The translations under genes were made by a program, and so were the position numbers. A stretch of 64,000 bases of DNA from Skermanella mucosa (GTDB lineage Bacteria > Pseudomonadota > Alphaproteobacteria > Azospirillales > Azospirillaceae): assembly GCF_016765655.2 (NCBI RefSeq), contig NZ_CP086106.1, forward strand, positions 5,788,501 to 5,852,500, given 5' to 3'. This document shows, one piece after another, positions 16,201 through 24,717 of this stretch. The notes under the pieces were generated by a model. The model was given only the letters and a program-made list of their open reading frames with translations, was not told where the DNA came from and searched no databases. The stretch's first letter is position 1. Every line of letters starts with the position of its first letter.

Positions 16201-18706
16201 TGCCGACGGTGCCCTGGAACACGTTGATGCCGGTCGGCGAAACGCCGGGCTCTTCAAAATTCTCGTTCGTATCGTCGTCGGTCGTCAGGGTCAGGAAGCC
16301 GCTGGCAACCGCCAGGTTCACCTCGGCCGTGGCGACGTTGCCAGGAGCCGCACCGGTCAGCGTGAAGGTGACCTTGCGGTCGCCGTCGCCGTTGGTGGCG
16401 TCGAAGGTGATGTTCTGGAGCAGCGTGTTGATCAGCCCATCGGTGGCGTCCTCGTTGAAGGTGATCACCAGGGGCGAGCCCTGGCCGCCGGTCATGGTGC
16501 CGATGTTGATCTCCGACTGGCCATCCGTGACCAGCACGAAGCCGCTGACGACGCGGGCGTCGGTGCCGGACAGGGCGAGGATGTCGGAGGCATCGACGGT
16601 GCCCGACAGCTCGACCTTCAGCGTGGAGCCCTCGACCGGGACACCCGAGACGACCAGATTGGCCGAGGCGTTGTCGCCGCCGATCGACGCCGGTTCATCC
16701 GCAACCAGCATGGAGCGGTCGTCGTCGCCGAGGCCGGACAGCTGCAGGGCGCTGGAAGCCGTCACCGCGATCTTCGAGGAAGCCAGCAGGCTCGTGGCTC
16801 CGTCCGCATCGGACGCGGTCACCGTCACGGTGCGCTCGGCGACCGTGTCGGCCGAGAGCTTGACGCTCTTGAGCAGGGTGGAGACCAGCTCGTCGGTGGC
16901 CTTGTCGTTCAGCGTGACGACCAGGGGCTTGTAGCCGGCCTCGATGCCCTTCGACGGATCGGCCGCCGTGTAGGTGCCGCCGGTGACGGAGCCGATCAGG
17001 GTCTGGTCGCTCGTCGTCGCGGCGTTGCCGTCGGCGTCGATGATGATCGACTTGTTGGCTGCGTTGCCCGTCAGGATGACGTTGCTGTCGCCGATCGTCA
17101 GCGCGTCCGAGTTGGTCGCGGCGGCGCCGGAGGCGATCGACACGGTCAGCTTGCCGCCCGCATAGTTCTGCTCGGCGTCGGAAATCGTGGCGCCGGCGAA
17201 GATCGCGGTGGCGGCATCCTGGACGATGGTGGTGTCGGCCACGCCGGCGAACACCGGCGCGTCGTTGACCGCGGTGAATTCCACGGACGCGGACGTCGCG
17301 ATCTGGTCCTCGCCGTCGGAAACGTTCACCACGAAGCTGACCGGGCCGTTGTAGTTGGCGATCGGCTTGAAGCTCCAGGTGGTTTCATCGATCCTGGTCA
17401 GATCGCCGAAGGCCGTGTCGACCTCGACGTCGGTGACGATCAGGTTATCGCCGTCGGCGTCCGTCATGTTGGCCAGCAGCTGCTCGGCGCTCATGACGAG
17501 CGTCGTGTCTTCCTGGATCGCGTCGAACGTGACCGGGCCGCTGGCCTCCGGCCAATCGTTGACCGATTCGACCTGGAGGGTCGCGTAAGCGACGGTCTGG
17601 TGCACACCATCGGAAACGGTCACCTCGAAGCTGACCGTGCCGTTGTAGTCGGCGGCCGGGGTGAAGCTCCAGGTGTCCTCATCGATCTTTTCCAGCGTGC
17701 CGGCGGCTTCATCATACGAAACCCCAACGATCGACAGGACGTCGTCTTCGGCATCCGTCACGTTGGCGAGGAGCTGGTCCTTCGAAAAGATGACCGCGGA
17801 GCCTCCTTCCTGGGTGCTGTCGAGCACCACCGGAGCACCGGCGACCGGACCTTCGTTGCCCGGGGTCATGCTGGTGTCGTTGACGGTGGCGGAGGCGGAA
17901 ACCTCCAGGCCGTCCAGGGTGATGGTAAGGGTCTCGGGGCCTTCGGTGATGAGGTCGGCGATCAACTCGACGTTGATGGAAGCCTTGCCGTCCTCGCCGA
18001 CGGTGAACTCGCCGGTCAGCTGGCCGCCCACGACGTCCTCGGCGCTGACGCCCGTGAGGGTATAGGCGATCTTGGTGCCGGGCTCGACCTTGGTGGTGTC
18101 GAGGATGAAGGTGACCCACTGGCCCTCGTCGGCCGAAGGCGCGGCGGCGTTGACGGCGTAGCTGGGAAGGTCTTCGGTGATCGCGGTGTCGACGGCCGAC
18201 TTGCCGCTCTCGACGGTGGCTGCGTCGTCGGTGACGCCGTCCAGGACCGCCTTGGCGGCCGCAAGGTCGTTGTCGCCCCAGTAATCAGGACCTTTAACCT
18301 TGTACTGCTCGGTGTAGTAGGCGGCGACCTGGGCCTTGTTCTCGACCATCACGGCGTCCGCGCCCTGCGCGCCGCTGATGATGTCGATGATGATCAGCCC
18401 GATCGGACGGCCCTCCGCGATCTTGCCCGTCCAGTAGTCCAGGCCATCTTGATCGATGCTGTCGCGGTTGAACAGGTTCTTGTAGACCGAACGCAGGAAC
18501 GGCTCCGGGTCGGCCGAGGGATCGGCCAGGAACGGATACTGCTCGGTGGCCTCCTGCTGCACGGAGAAGCTCTGCGCGATGTCGGCGAGCGACATCGGCG
18601 ACTCGTTCTCGCTGGACATCTGCTGCAACCAGTAGTCCAGGCCCTCCGGATCACCGGCGCGGCCGAAATACCCAATGTACAACTTGGAAATCAGGTTGAT
18701 TGACAT
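13286..18706 (-). CDS. Large RTX adhesin with DUF4214, cadherin-like repeats and coiled-coil repeat insert
   Basis: An 1806-residue, very acidic, cysteine-poor protein, probably secreted by a type I system and surface-attached. In order: two DUF4214-type segments (LYIGYFGRAGDPEGLDYW and YKNLFNRDSIDQDGLDYW, within residues 1-110); a Calx-beta-like stretch (about 190-275); two cadherin-like tandem units with DADGDNL-type calcium motifs (about 285-485); long beta-rich repeats with NVETVNLS and GGAGNDT signatures (about 830-1380); an alpha-helical repeat array (about 1390-1620); RTX nonapeptides of GGAGNDVI type (about 1666-1721); and a C-terminal secretion-type tail. There is no Sec signal. An AGTCTAGG stretch precedes the ATG. 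No type I exporter is in the window. Likely roles are attachment or biofilm. Confidence 0.9.
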   Translation of the reverse strand: MSINLISKLYIGYFGRAGDPEGLDYWLQQMSSENESPMSLADIAQSFSVQQEATEQYPFLADPSADPEPFLRSVYKNLFNRDSIDQDGLDYWTGKIAEGRPIGLIIIDIISGAQGADAVMVENKAQVAAYYTEQYKVKGPDYWGDNDLAAAKAVLDGVTDDAATVESGKSAVDTAITEDLPSYAVNAAAPSADEGQWVTFILDTTKVEPGTKIAYTLTGVSAEDVVGGQLTGEFTVGEDGKASINVELIADLITEGPETLTITLDGLEVSASATVNDTSMTPGNEGPVAGAPVVLDSTQEGGSAVIFSKDQLLANVTDAEDDVLSIVGVSYDEAAGTLEKIDEDTWSFTPAADYNGTVSFEVTVSDGVHQTVAYATLQVESVNDWPEASGPVTFDAIQEDTTLVMSAEQLLANMTDADGDNLIVTDVEVDTAFGDLTRIDETTWSFKPIANYNGPVSFVVNVSDGEDQIATSASVEFTAVNDAPVFAGVADTTIVQDAATAIFAGATISDAEQNYAGGKLTVSIASGAAATNSDALTIGDSNVILTGNAANKSIIIDADGNAATTSDQTLIGSVTGGTYTAADPSKGIEAGYKPLVVTLNDKATDELVSTLLKSVKLSADTVAERTVTVTASDADGATSLLASSKIAVTASSALQLSGLGDDDRSMLVADEPASIGGDNASANLVVSGVPVEGSTLKVELSGTVDASDILALSGTDARVVSGFVLVTDGQSEINIGTMTGGQGSPLVITFNEDATDGLINTLLQNITFDATNGDGDRKVTFTLTGAAPGNVATAEVNLAVASGFLTLTTDDDTNENFEEPGVSPTGINVFQGTVGTLNSGDEFSGGTSTSDRLEVTLGGTVVSPTISNVEAFDLTGSAAGGGIDFTDVSDVKSVMVRGAFATTLANIGAGVATVNAGQMTAALTASFAETSGDVSVTGGTAGDIISFGATLNNADVVNGGAGNDTVTADIDGLTAETGALKIANVETVNLSATEAAATVDASGITSDAGSVTLNVSGDQEVTLLNVGPSADGIVSALTVDGKLNVSFSENSGSVSVTGGAGDDTMSFGGTLNASDTVDGGDGEDTLNATIDGLTIDWASLSEESTGLLDISNVETVNLTTKGEDSRIVLFGLEDAKVNVSGDASLNVVLAPGTDLDASGLTGEASLTATYFGTLNDTKVTGSGNADTVTAVLSGMMGITDLPDVEVSGPEITGVEKIRLAIDDSATLDAGKISGPVVYEIADLDQIDSDDLVNISAPSGLSIVNIGTDDVEVNAAGWTGNVAGWTEAGLEANTYSGLLSVDFGKNLSEGDKVIGSATAMTSVSATLQDGQAYSATLTNVGNIALTVEGSSTVTFDGSKITGTDQGLTNISLSDGMDGEDLASFQEAEADAQTALDDAVILKSTADVIAEEAAAQSALDAAVILKPTADVIAEEAAAQTALDVRNLLISTEAAAQTALDARNLLISTEADAQSALNARNLLITAVEDAERDVETAGGPGMDSQADARLQEAEEALNAAEALKATSEIVSEEFAAQTALDTAEALKATSEIVSEEFTAQTALDTAVAAKATSEIVSEELVAQTALDDRNELISTEAIAQSALEARNLLISTEADAQKALDDATSASESSIALDNLTSTVKEVDATGFLGKVSATLTYVGTATEKGILNGGHNGDTLTGGAGQDVIRGGAGNDVIKAGAGNDIITGGTGVDELTGGAGSDTFVFSSEDTGAGVGNRDMVFDFAIGQDKIDLQSVRSVAEFGELDISVGSNTTIIAWTETSQDEPPMVHEIELVGNITLSANDFIFHTPV
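13849..14539 (-). repeat. In-frame tandem repeats encoding 17- and 23-residue helical units
   Basis: Repeats within the RTX adhesin, residues about 1390-1620. Every unit begins AQ(T/S)ALD. The 17-residue type continues ARNLLISTEAD and the 23-residue types continue AAVILKPTADVIAEEAA or TAEALKATSEIVSEEFA. Repeats of one type cluster together, and some DNA units are nearly identical (51 and 69 bp), pointing to recent duplication. A non-repeat break (AGGPGMDSQADARLQEAEE) divides the array. Confidence 0.9.
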
Positions 18707-19198
18707 CCTAGACTCTTTGTTGGAGCGAAACCCTGCGGGTTTCTGGTGTGACAGGTATCGTTGAACCGTTAGTCCTGCCGAACCGCGGAGCGAGGAAGCC
18801 TCGCATTGAACCGCCTATTACATGAGTTATAGGCCGTTTAGACATCCTAAGATTGCATGATATGGTTAATACCTGGTTAATCAGCAGATCTTTGAGAGTC
18901 GTTCGCAGTCAGCGGAAGATCGGGATAATTCAGGTTGTTTGCCGAGGCATCCTGGAGCGGATGCCCGTCATGAGGTTTGAAGCTCAATCAACGCCGTGAT
19001 CAGACTCCCTTGGACTGGCACCCGATACGCCTTCGACGCGGAAACCAGCGGCCCGGCCGGGGGACGGACGTTTCCGTGGTTTCCTGTTAAGCGCCTGGGC
19101 AGCAGATGCCGATATGCCCAGTGTTGCCTCTAAGGGTTAATTTTCTGCAACGGGAGGATGCCTCAGTACCCTAACTTTCAGCCTAGTGGCATACCGCA
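18707..19198. other. Upstream region of the adhesin gene, no gene
   Basis: This is the first 490 bp of a 625-bp gene-free gap. Apart from the CtrA-type box at 18864-18880 it contains a near-palindrome with CCTAT/ATAGG arms at 18814-18833, about 110 bp upstream of the adhesin start. It is AT-richer than its surroundings. I see no small gene or RNA that I can support. Confidence 0.5.
18864..18880 (-). promoter_or_regulatory. CtrA-type box upstream of the adhesin gene
   Basis: On the minus strand the sequence is TTAACCAGGTATTAACC, a perfect match to the alphaproteobacterial CtrA consensus TTAA-N7-TTAAC. It is 158 bp upstream of the adhesin start codon. CtrA controls cell-cycle, motility and surface genes in this class, so surface-adhesin control is plausible; binding is inferred. 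Confidence 0.6.
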
Positions 19199-19241
19199 AT
19201 AAAAAAGCCCGAACCCCGCCGACAGGGCGGAGTCCGGGCTA
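19199..19241 (-). terminator. Rho-independent terminator of the polysaccharide cluster
   Basis: On the minus strand, AGCCCGGACTCCGCCC and GGCGGGGTTCGGGCT form a long stem with a short loop, followed by TTTTTTATT. It lies about 90 bp after the triple glycosyltransferase stop and closes that transcription unit. Confidence 0.9.
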
Positions 19242-19331
19242 AAATGCTATTATTTTCGGTAGGTTAGCGGATGGGGATCAGGGGCGGCGAAGGAGTCCAC
19301 ATCCTACCGTTTTTGATTTTTCCATAAGGGG

Positions 19332-22300
19332 TTATGCTAATTGTGGCTCGCGCGCCACATAGGCTTTTATGCCAAGTGTTTCCTCTGACTTTTGGGGGCG
19401 CTGAGCGCGGATGATGTTCCAGAGCCGGGCGGAAACGCGCTCCCAGCCGCAGGAAACAAGCCAGTCCCGTTGCCGGGCCAGCAGGGCGTCGATCTCCGGC
19501 CCGCCTTCAAGCACCTGAGCCAACCCCCGCGCCATGTCCTCGGGCGAAGTCCCCGGCAACCGGATCGTCACCGGGGAAACGTCATCGAAGATCGCCAGGG
19601 GAGTCACCGCCACCGGGCGCCCGCTGGCCAGCCCCATGCGCACGGCGGCGCTCGCCGATTCCTGGGTGTGCTGGTACGGGTAGACCACGACGTCGGCCAG
19701 GGTCAGCAGGCCGATGGCGACCTCCTCGTCCAGATAGTCGGTCAGCAGGGTGACGGAATCGCCGAGACCCAGTTCCTCGATGGCCCGACGCAACGCCGCG
19801 CATTCGTCCGCCGACTCCTGCGCCGGATAGAGCGCGTTGGCCATCAGCAGATGGAGCTTCGGGTCGGCCCCGCGCATCAGGGCGAAGGCCTGGAGCAGTT
19901 CCCGCAGGCCCTTGTGGGGCAGCAGGAAGCCGAAGCTGGCGATCACCCGCCGGTCCGCCAGACCATGGTCGCGCCGCAGCCGGACGCTGTCGAGATCCGG
20001 CGTGCCCTGCTGTCCCATGGGGAACAGCGCGACATTGTCCACCAGCCCGAACCCCTTGAGGCAGTTGAGGTCGTGGACGCCGTGGACGAACAGCCGGCGG
20101 GCCCGGCGCAGCGACTCGACGGCGGTGGAGAGCGAGATGAACAGGTCGGGCTTCCGCACGTCGGCCGTCGCGTGCAGGAAGACATGGACCTGCCGCCCCT
20201 GGTCGACCAGCCGGTCGATCAGGCGCGCGAAGGCCGCCAGCTGGAACAGGCCGAAATTGAACTGAAGCACGACCGAGTCGGCGCCGTCGGCGATGATCCG
20301 GTCGTGCAGTTCGTCGAGCGGGTCGCTCCACCCCGCGTCCCAGCAGCGGACGACTTCGGAGCCGTCCGGATCGATGCATTGGGCGTTTCGATTGGCCAGC
20401 ACGGTCAGGCGGCCCGGCGGCACGCCGGCGGCCAGCGCCATGGAATAGCTGGCGATGCCGCACCGGGCGTTCCAGGTGGAAACCCAGGCGACCCGCGGCA
20501 TGGGCGCCGGCACCGGCTGGTGGGCGAGCGAGTCGACGGCATGCCGCACGCGCGCCGCCACGGCTTCGGCGCCGTAGGTCCGGCGGATCAGGGCCTCGGC
20601 CGCCCCGGTGCGGCGGCGGCGCTCCTCCGGCGAGGCCGAGCGGACCGCGCGCATCGCCCGGGCGAGATCGTCCACGCAGGGTTCGGCCCAGACGGAATGG
20701 GGCAGGTTGAAATGGGTCCGGGCATAGGCGAAGCGGTAATCGACCAGCCAGGCCGTCTCGTCGGTGCAGAAGTCGGCCTGCCCGCCATAGGCGGTAACGA
20801 CCACCGGCATGCCGTACAGCATGGCCTCCGCCATGGGCATGCCGAAGCCCTCGCCCCGAGTGGGCGAGACGAAGGCGTCGCACAGCCGGTAGAGCGTCGC
20901 CAGCGTCCCGGCCGGCAGGTCCCGGTTGATCAGGAAGACCGGGGCATGGTCGGGGTGGCGCGCCTTGAGGTCGGCGAGTTGCCGCTCGATCTCGTTATGG
21001 GGATTCGGAAAGGTCTTCACCACGAGATAGACCGGGTCGCGGCGGTCGAACGCCCTGCCCCATGCCTCCAGCAGCACGTCGGCGCCCTTGCGGGGGAAAC
21101 ACGACGAGATGTGCAGGAAACCGAAGCCGGAAGCCCCGTCCAGCTCGGGGATGCGCTCGTCGGACGGCGGGACCGAAAGGACGTGGTCAATGCCGGTGCC
21201 GGCGACATGGACAGGGGCGACGACTCCGTTATCCTCCAGCACCTTGCCGGTATAGCTGCTGAGCACGGTGACCACGTCGAGGGTTCGGTTGAAGCCGTCC
21301 ACCCATTCGGCGGGGAAGCCGGATTCCTCCCAGCCATAGCACAGCAGGCCCCGGACGACCCCCTTCATGTCGTCCACCCTGGGCGGGTAGATGTTGCGCA
21401 TCACCACGTCGGCCGGCCCTTCCTCGAGGCCGCGCTCCCACATCGCGGCGGCCTCGGGGTTGGCGGCCAGGAAAGCCCGGTCGGCGGGGTATCGGCCGGG
21501 GCCGTCCATGGCGCACAGGGCGACATCCCCGCCTCCGGACCCGGGGGCGCCGCGCCGCAGGCCCAGGGCGACCTCCCGGTTCACGATGGCGAGGCTGTAG
21601 GAGCTGTCGAACGGGCCCTCGATCCGCCAGGAGACCGGCTCGCGGAACACCGCCGGCTCCGGCACGGTTTCGGGAACGGCGAAGCCAATCCCGTTCAGGA
21701 AGGAGATGAAGGACGCGATCAGCCTCTCCGGCTGGTAGCGCGCGAGGGCGGCGCGCTGGCCCTGGAGCACCCGGCGGCGGAGCGGCGGCTCCTCCAGCAG
21801 CAGGCGGGCGGCGGCGGCGATCCGGTCCGGGGACTTCTCGTCGAACAGGATCCCGCCGGAGCCCAGCGTCTCGGCGATGCAGGACCCGGCATAGGCCAGG
21901 ACCGGCACGTCGAAGGCGGTCGCCTCGACCAGGGGCATGCCGAACCCCTCGTGCTCGCTCAGGCACAGGAACAGGTCGGCCGCCCGGTAATGGGCGTAGA
22001 GCTGGTCCTCCGGGATCTTGCCGGTCAGCACGACCGACCCGTCCAGGCCCCGTTCGGCGATCAGGCGGCGGAGATGGGCGCTGTAGCCGGCCGAGGATTC
22101 GCCGCCGACCAGCAGCAGCCGCACCGGCCGGGACAGGCGGCCGGCCAGCTCGGCGACGACCTCGACCAGCTCGTGCTGGCACTTGTTCTCGCAGACCCGG
22201 CCGACGAACAGGATATTGGCCGGCCCGGCCAGCCGCTCGGCCGTGCCGCGGTCCCAGGGGGCTTGGCGCAGCCGGTCCAGGTCCACCAGCAGCGGAATCG

Positions 22301-22748
22301 TGGCGACGGGATCGTAGCCGAGCGCCACCAGCTCGTCCGCGCTGTAGGTGGACATCGCGATCGCCCCGGCGAACTGCCCGGCCGCCCAGTCCGCGATCTG
22401 CCGTCGGCCCAGGTTCGAATAGTGGTGGAACGGGTTGTCCGGGGAGAAGAACCCGGCCGGGGTGATGTTCTGGTACGCCAGGATCTTCGGGCTGGAGACC
22501 TGCTCGACCCAGCGGTGGTGATCGTGGCCCATGGAGTACTGGACGATGAGCAGCTGGTCCGGACCGTCCCGGTATTCGTCGATCGAGCGGATCTCGCCCG
22601 CGAGTTCGGGTGCCACGTGGACGACGTAGATCTCGGACTCGAGGCCGAGGGAACGCAGCAGCCGGCGGGTGAAAAGCATGCCGTTGGTTACCCCGTCCCC
22701 GTAGGCCGAACCGCCATGGAACTGGTGGATCGCGCGCAGATGCTTCAT
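19332..22748 (-). CDS. Triple-domain glycosyltransferase (three GT4-type modules)
   Basis: 1138 residues containing three GT-B glycosyltransferase units in one chain. Module 1 has NILFVGRVCENKCQHELVEV and EHEGFGMPLVEA (about residue 264). Module 2 has FLHISSCFPRKGADVLLEAW and TRGEGFGMPMAEAM (about 628). Module 3 has IASFGFLLPHKGLRELLQAF (about 940), but its donor-site end is looser (ESASAAVRMGLASGRP), lacking the usual E-x7-E. The start MKHLRAIHQFHGG is preceded by GAAGGAAA. It lies 92 bp after the coiled-coil methyltransferase, downstream of the Wzm/Wzt exporter. It likely assembles several linkages of an exported polysaccharide; the sugars are unknown. Confidence 0.9.
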   Translation of the reverse strand: MKHLRAIHQFHGGSAYGDGVTNGMLFTRRLLRSLGLESEIYVVHVAPELAGEIRSIDEYRDGPDQLLIVQYSMGHDHHRWVEQVSSPKILAYQNITPAGFFSPDNPFHHYSNLGRRQIADWAAGQFAGAIAMSTYSADELVALGYDPVATIPLLVDLDRLRQAPWDRGTAERLAGPANILFVGRVCENKCQHELVEVVAELAGRLSRPVRLLLVGGESSAGYSAHLRRLIAERGLDGSVVLTGKIPEDQLYAHYRAADLFLCLSEHEGFGMPLVEATAFDVPVLAYAGSCIAETLGSGGILFDEKSPDRIAAAARLLLEEPPLRRRVLQGQRAALARYQPERLIASFISFLNGIGFAVPETVPEPAVFREPVSWRIEGPFDSSYSLAIVNREVALGLRRGAPGSGGGDVALCAMDGPGRYPADRAFLAANPEAAAMWERGLEEGPADVVMRNIYPPRVDDMKGVVRGLLCYGWEESGFPAEWVDGFNRTLDVVTVLSSYTGKVLEDNGVVAPVHVAGTGIDHVLSVPPSDERIPELDGASGFGFLHISSCFPRKGADVLLEAWGRAFDRRDPVYLVVKTFPNPHNEIERQLADLKARHPDHAPVFLINRDLPAGTLATLYRLCDAFVSPTRGEGFGMPMAEAMLYGMPVVVTAYGGQADFCTDETAWLVDYRFAYARTHFNLPHSVWAEPCVDDLARAMRAVRSASPEERRRRTGAAEALIRRTYGAEAVAARVRHAVDSLAHQPVPAPMPRVAWVSTWNARCGIASYSMALAAGVPPGRLTVLANRNAQCIDPDGSEVVRCWDAGWSDPLDELHDRIIADGADSVVLQFNFGLFQLAAFARLIDRLVDQGRQVHVFLHATADVRKPDLFISLSTAVESLRRARRLFVHGVHDLNCLKGFGLVDNVALFPMGQQGTPDLDSVRLRRDHGLADRRVIASFGFLLPHKGLRELLQAFALMRGADPKLHLLMANALYPAQESADECAALRRAIEELGLGDSVTLLTDYLDEEVAIGLLTLADVVVYPYQHTQESASAAVRMGLASGRPVAVTPLAIFDDVSPVTIRLPGTSPEDMARGLAQVLEGGPEIDALLARQRDWLVSCGWERVSARLWNIIRAQRPQKSEETLGIKAYVAREPQLA

Positions 22749-22840
22749 CGCGGCAATTTCCTTCAATCTATTGGTCCTGGGCTTCAGGCCTGGGCTGCTC
22801 TTGCCCTGGAAGCGCGCCGAACGTTCCGGTTCGGGAGAGG

Positions 22841-24496
22841 TCAGACCTTGCGCGCCACGACCGCGTAGTCCTGCGGGCCGTAGAGAAGGTGGTTGAGGCG
22901 CTGCCCGATCACGTCGTCCTGCGGCAGCAGATGGTCGTCGGGGAACGGATGCAGGCGGACGATCTCCGCATCCACGAAGCCCCGCTGCCGGACCAGGAAC
23001 AGGAGCACGGCGGGCGGCAGCGGATTGCGGTGGGTCGGGTCGTTGTAGAAGGTCATGCCGCCGACCAGCAGGTTCTCGGGATTGGGCGTCTCGAGCAGCA
23101 GCACGCCGCCCGGCTCCAGCACCCGCAGGGTCTCGTCCAGCAGATCCGCCAGCACGTCGAGCGGCAGGTGCTCCGCCACGTGGAAGGCGGTCACGCCGCC
23201 GATGCTGCCGTCCGCCAGCGACCGAAGATGGCCGAGGGCTTCGGCCCGCCGGGCATCCAGTCCACGGGCGCGGCACGCGGAGACCGTGACGTCGTTGGTG
23301 TCGATGCCGTAGGCCGCGAGGCCATGCTCCCTGAGGACCTCCAGCCACTCGCCCCGGCCGCAGCCGATGTCCAGGACGGGCCGCTCCGGCGTGCCGGCGC
23401 CGGCCAGGACGATGCGGTCAGCATGGACCGATACCCGCGCCTTGATGTCCTCCCGGCTTCCCCGGAAAGCATCCTCGAACTGGGCGTAGAAGGCGTTGAG
23501 CCGGTCGTCCACCGCCCCTTCCCTGGGCGGCGCGGACGGCCCGGCGCCGGGGTCCTGGTGGCTGGAGGCGGCGCCCCGGACCTCCAGGCTGGCGGACAGG
23601 CGGCGCTGCTGGAACAGGATCTCCTGGCGGAGCGCCGCCAGCCGGTGGCGGGTCTCCTGCTCGGCGGATTGCCGCGCCGCCGCCTCGCCGGACAATGCCG
23701 CCAGGAACTGCGCTTCCAGCGCCCGCCGGTGCTCGGCCGAGGCCCTTTCGGCGGCTTTCCCATGGTCGGCCAAGGCGGCTTCGACGGACTTCCGGTGATC
23801 GGCCAAGGCGGCTTCGATGGACTCCCGGTGATCGCCCAGGGTGGTGTCGGTGGATTCCCGATGATCCCAAAGCGCGGCCCGAAGCTGCTCCAGCTCGGCC
23901 TGGAGGCGCTGTTCCGCCTGCCGGTGTTCGGCGAGGGAGGCCCTGACCTGCTCGATCTCCGACCGGAGGGCCGCGATCTCCTGGAAGGGACCGCGCATCT
24001 CCACCCGCATCACGGCGACGTCGCGCTCGGAATCGGTTCGGAGCTGCTGGATTTCCGCACGGACGCCCTGGATCTGGCCGAGGCATCCCTGGAGCCCGGC
24101 ATCGACCTGCCCGCGGAACTGCGCTTCCCGGGCCCTCACCCAGGGCTCCTGCGCGGCGGCGAAGTTCCAGGCGTCGCTGGCGCGGGTCAGCGCGGTATGG
24201 GCCGCGGAGCGCGTGTCAGCCAGCCGGGCCAGTCCCCATGCCCAGGACAGCAGCGAACCGACCAGGGGAACGTCGCGCAGCCGGTGCCGGAACGGCTGGC
24301 CTTCCGACGGGGAAGGTGCCGGAGGAGGAGCGACCGTCGCGGCGACCGCGTCGGGGAACGTCGACAGCACGGGGGCTTGGGCCGGTACGGCGGGCGCCGG
24401 AGCGGGAGCGCTGGCCCTTCGGGGGACCTGGAGTTCCGCCTGGATACGGGAAGTCAACTGCGCAGTATCTACGCGGAAGTTATTCGTCTGCAGCAT
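22841..24496 (-). CDS. SAM-dependent methyltransferase with long N-terminal coiled coil
   Basis: 551 residues. A Pro/Ala-rich head (to about 70) is followed by a hydrophobic short stretch (PLVGSLLSWAWGLARLA), a long coiled coil (about 120-300) with near-repeats of the type ALADHRKSVEA, and a class I methyltransferase domain. The SAM motif is VLDIGCGRGEW at about 371-381, with DVTVSACRARGLDARRAEAL and TAFHVAEHLPLDVLADLL following. Coiled coil plus methyltransferase recalls WbdD, which caps O-antigen and sets chain length. With Wzm/Wzt next door a chain-terminating role is a reasonable inference. No kinase domain is present, unlike WbdD. Confidence 0.85.
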   Translation of the reverse strand: MLQTNNFRVDTAQLTSRIQAELQVPRRASAPAPAPAVPAQAPVLSTFPDAVAATVAPPPAPSPSEGQPFRHRLRDVPLVGSLLSWAWGLARLADTRSAAHTALTRASDAWNFAAAQEPWVRAREAQFRGQVDAGLQGCLGQIQGVRAEIQQLRTDSERDVAVMRVEMRGPFQEIAALRSEIEQVRASLAEHRQAEQRLQAELEQLRAALWDHRESTDTTLGDHRESIEAALADHRKSVEAALADHGKAAERASAEHRRALEAQFLAALSGEAAARQSAEQETRHRLAALRQEILFQQRRLSASLEVRGAASSHQDPGAGPSAPPREGAVDDRLNAFYAQFEDAFRGSREDIKARVSVHADRIVLAGAGTPERPVLDIGCGRGEWLEVLREHGLAAYGIDTNDVTVSACRARGLDARRAEALGHLRSLADGSIGGVTAFHVAEHLPLDVLADLLDETLRVLEPGGVLLLETPNPENLLVGGMTFYNDPTHRNPLPPAVLLFLVRQRGFVDAEIVRLHPFPDDHLLPQDDVIGQRLNHLLYGPQDYAVVARKV

Positions 24497-24717
24497 GAAC
24501 GCTCACCGTGGGACAACTCAAGCTCTGATGCGCATGCATCTTGCGGATTCGTAAGCACTGCCCGCTCTTTCGGTCAGAACGACATCAGCATCGCCGCTGT
24601 CATCAGGCGCTCTTTTTGGCATTTCATCGGAGCCGCGTCTCCACTGTTTCGACGCGCTAACCCCAAAGAGGAAGTTGTCCTGTAAAATGCTGCCTTCATT
24701 GGATCCTGTGCCGGAAG

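Noticed and set aside
13298-18703. An 1801-codon open frame on the plus strand, antisense to the RTX adhesin
   Set aside because: It mirrors the adhesin nearly end to end, its composition is that of reversed acidic repeats, and it shows no domain. The adhesin frame has clear domains, a ribosome site and a terminator.
22749-23348. Upstream extension of the triple glycosyltransferase frame
   Set aside because: It overlaps the methyltransferase coding region in another frame and is low-complexity; the MKHLRAIHQ start has a ribosome site.
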